A stretch of DNA of 6,986 nucleotides from the NCBI GenBank assembly GCA_913773825.1, contig CAJYHH010000891.1:1-6986 (forward strand). Direction: 5' to 3'. This stretch comes from Candidatus Sericytochromatia bacterium. Lineage in GTDB: Bacteria > Cyanobacteriota > Sericytochromatia > UBA7694. Below, in pieces: positions 5,107 to 6,986 of the stretch. Position numbers and translations under genes: made by a program. The stretch's first letter is position 1. Each line of letters opens with the position of its first letter. Under the pieces are notes generated by a model, which saw nothing but the letters and a program-made list of their open reading frames with translations, did no database searches and was not told the origin of the DNA.

Positions 5107-5184
5107 CCTAAACAGCGCTAACGGCGCTCTAAACAGCAAGCTTTGCTTGCACTAAACCGAGCTCGAAGAGCTCTCAAACCCTCT
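5107..5184 (-). repeat. Hairpin array with GTTTAG spacers, right half (3' end of the propeller gene)
   Basis: Read on the minus strand from 5184, this repeats the order of the left array. It starts with AGAGGG (5184-5179), then spacer GTTTGAG (5179-5173), stem GAGCTC/GAGCTC with loop TTC (5173-5159) and spacer GGTTTAG (5158-5152). Next come stem GCAAGC/GCTTGC with loop AAA (5150-5136), spacer GTTTAG (5134-5129), stem AGCGC/GCGCT with loop CGTTA (5128-5114), and a final GTTTAGG (5113-5107). It encodes the last codons and the TAG stop of the propeller gene. Stem sequences differ from the left array, but pairing and spacers are kept. Confidence 0.8.
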
Positions 5185-6986
5185 AGGCAACCGCACATCT
5201 ACTTTAAGCACCTCTGCAATATTGCTGACTTTTTGCGCCAGCTCGCGTGCCGTGAGCGAAACATCAAGTAAACAAGTCAAAACCAAATGTTTGCCGTAGC
5301 GATCCGCTAAGAGATCTTCAGGGGGCGGAAAAGACTTGTAAACCATTCCGTGTTCTTCTACAACACGCATAATCAGTTGGGCTCGGACAGACTTCATTTG
5401 GACATTGTCCATCAACTCAATATGCAGCTCTGCGACTAATTTATTTTTGCCGCGAGCTTCACTCATCATGCGCTTTTCAATCGCGTTATAAAAGGGTTTG
5501 GGCTTTTCAGCCTCATGGCGAACGAGCGTATCATCATCTCCTTCAACCGGCGGCAAAAACACGTCTTTGCCCATGCTATAGGACCAGACACAGTGATTTT
5601 GCTTATCTAGTTCAATCACTTTGGTGTGATTAAAATAAGTAATCAAAGTATGGCCATTGTCCAGGCGCAGAGCACGTGTGGGATTAATACGGCCATTGCG
5701 GGCATGCCCGATATATTCCCAGACGGTGTCGCCTTCGGGAATCACTTCAAGTACCCGATGATGGCGTGTATCGCAGATCAGCGTGTTGCCATTGTTAAGG
5801 CGTGTGGCAAAAGTCGGCCCAAACAGTTCAGCCGTATAGCCACGGCAACCTTTAAGCGGCGCGCCATAATACCATTTTGGCTGGCCCTCACGGTCTATTT
5901 GCAAGACGCGATTGAGTAAAGCATCTGTAAACAAAACATCTCCATTGGGCAATGCTTCGGCATATTGTGGTGATGTAAGCAAAGCTTCGTTCCAGAACAT
6001 CCAGATCTGGCGGCCGGATCCATCCAGCTCAACTAAACGCTTATTGCGCTGATCAGCAATTAAAGTATGGTGATTGTCCAGACGCAGGGCTGAACGAGGG
6101 CTTGCCAGTGGCAAATCAGCCTGACCTGTCAGCACCTGCCGAATTTCTTTATCTGCTTTATTAATTTCCAGAATCCGATTCTGGTCGGTATCTGTAATCA
6201 GCAGACTATGGGGGCTGTCCTGAATAAAATTGGGTTTAACCAGAGTTTGCCCCATTTCAAAGCCATAATGCCAGGTCACTTTGCCTTTGCGATTAATCCG
6301 AATCAAACCGTTATGGCGACCATCAATCAAATACAGGCTTAAAGGCATCAGTTCGGCTCCGGCCTGATGATAAAGCTCTGAGTGCTCAAAGCTTTCCTTA
6401 TCGCTGGGTGTGGTGCGCTTTTGGATCAAAGCCTGCAGGCGCGCTTCCGGCGAAAGAGGGCGAACAGCAGGACGAGTATTGCGTAATGGCCCAGAAACTC
6501 GCGCCGGTCGCTTAACCGCAACACCGTCCCCTTCAACTTTAATCACCGCCTGTGGGGCATTGGAGGCTGACTGAGACAAAACAGGCTGTGAAATAACCGG
6601 AACAGAGAGAACTTGATTGAGACTTGAAGCCGTCGCACCCAAGTCAGCTAAATTGACTGACCAGATTAGCTTTTTATGCGCAGGCATCAGCTGAATAGCG
6701 CGTCTGTCGTTATATAACAGCAGGTCTTGATTGGGCAGCCTGATCAGACCGCTGGGATCAACCAGCCTGAGTTCCATCGGCATGCCGCTTTTAAAATAAG
6801 CAATGCGCTCACGCACAACGCCTCTTGCATCTAATTCAATGACTTGAAAGCTACCGGCATCTACAATTAGCGTATGGCCATTCCAAAGACGCTGGGCCAA
6901 CATGGGGCGCACAAGCCCATAGTCATCAGCAAAGCGCTGTTCAAGCTGACCATCAGGACTAAACTCTAATACAGCTCTTTGTTCAG
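5152..6986 (-). CDS. Long NHL/PQQ-like beta-propeller protein with CheA P2-like C-terminal domain (5' end outside window)
   Basis: The frame stays open to the window edge. The 24 codons before the GTG at 6912 continue the repeat pattern (for example VLEFSPDGQLEQRF), so the true start lies beyond 6986. Numbering from that GTG, blades of the form RLxNGxTLIxDxxxxRVxExD-G-xxxW recur near residues 1-36, 47-84, 190-217, 228-262, 270-305, 315-350, 366-401 and 411-446. A low-complexity linker (about 95-185) interrupts blades two and three. Residues about 488-574 leave the propeller pattern and resemble the CheA P2 receiver-docking domain: MKSVRAQLIMRVVEEHG, then a Pro-rich turn (FPPPEDL), a beta strand (HLVLTCLLD), and NIAEVLKVDV at the end. 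No histidine kinase core follows. The last residues, ESSSSSV, come from the hairpin array. The substrate and localisation are unknown. Confidence 0.82.
   Translation of the reverse strand, partial: EQRAVLEFSPDGQLEQRFADDYGLVRPMLAQRLWNGHTLIVDAGSFQVIELDARGVVRERIAYFKSGMPMELRLVDPSGLIRLPNQDLLLYNDRRAIQLMPAHKKLIWSVNLADLGATASSLNQVLSVPVISQPVLSQSASNAPQAVIKVEGDGVAVKRPARVSGPLRNTRPAVRPLSPEARLQALIQKRTTPSDKESFEHSELYHQAGAELMPLSLYLIDGRHNGLIRINRKGKVTWHYGFEMGQTLVKPNFIQDSPHSLLITDTDQNRILEINKADKEIRQVLTGQADLPLASPRSALRLDNHHTLIADQRNKRLVELDGSGRQIWMFWNEALLTSPQYAEALPNGDVLFTDALLNRVLQIDREGQPKWYYGAPLKGCRGYTAELFGPTFATRLNNGNTLICDTRHHRVLEVIPEGDTVWEYIGHARNGRINPTRALRLDNGHTLITYFNHTKVIELDKQNHCVWSYSMGKDVFLPPVEGDDDTLVRHEAEKPKPFYNAIEKRMMSEARGKNKLVAELHIELMDNVQMKSVRAQLIMRVVEEHGMVYKSFPPPEDLLADRYGKHLVLTCLLDVSLTARELAQKVSNIAEVLKVDVRLPRGFESSSSSV

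Noticed and set aside
4999..5184. CRISPR array, integron attC site or Rho-independent terminator as the explanation for the hairpin block
   Set aside because: The constant element is only 6-7 bp and the variable parts are palindromes, unlike CRISPR spacers. No integrase or attC core sites are visible, and no T-tract follows any stem.
6910..6912. GTG as the real start of the propeller gene
   Set aside because: The frame remains open to the window edge, and the upstream residues continue the blade pattern, so the gene is truncated by the window.

Overview
The window looks like chromosomal DNA of a free-living bacterium with moderate GC content. Genes are closely packed, Shine-Dalgarno sites are clear, and there is one textbook Rho-independent terminator. 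I cannot place the organism firmly. A REC-first histidine kinase, a TPR protein and a long NHL/PQQ-like beta-propeller protein suggest a large-genome environmental lineage, but no marker gene is present. I see no tRNA, rRNA, transposase, integrase or CRISPR array.

Layout: positions 1-257 hold a possible gene tail and two short direct repeats. A MmcQ/YjbR-family protein (258-674, +) converges, with a 3-bp gap, on a two-gene minus-strand operon: a 3-mercaptopyruvate-type sulfurtransferase (2137-1286), then peptide deformylase (1286-678), joined by a TGATG overlap. A divergent intergenic region with a palindrome and repeated GGGTC motifs separates that operon from a small DUF3817-type membrane protein (2430-2726, +), which ends in a strong terminator. 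Next is a cytoplasmic REC-HisKA-HATPase_c kinase (2818-3927, +). A 422-bp gap follows with a good extended -10 promoter, a 10-bp hairpin at the predicted RNA 5' end and a short upstream ORF. This leads into a TPR protein (4350-4988, +). Facing it is a long minus-strand beta-propeller gene (5152 to beyond 6986) that ends in a CheA P2-like domain.

The most unusual structure is the 186-bp block between the convergent TPR and propeller genes (4999-5184). It consists of two facing arrays. Each array is a series of short, near-perfect hairpins of differing stem sequence, separated by a near-constant GTTTAG/GTTTGAG spacer. Each array reads GTTTAG on the coding strand of the gene it follows, and both begin with AGAGGG. 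The right array supplies the last codons and the TAG stop of the propeller gene. The stems differ while pairing is kept, which suggests that structure rather than sequence is maintained. I do not recognise this as a named family.

How the genes may relate: deformylase and sulfurtransferase are co-transcribed and probably translationally coupled. The kinase (REC plus histidine kinase), the TPR protein and the propeller protein with a CheA-like receiver-docking domain may belong to signalling circuits, but a direct functional link is inference only.
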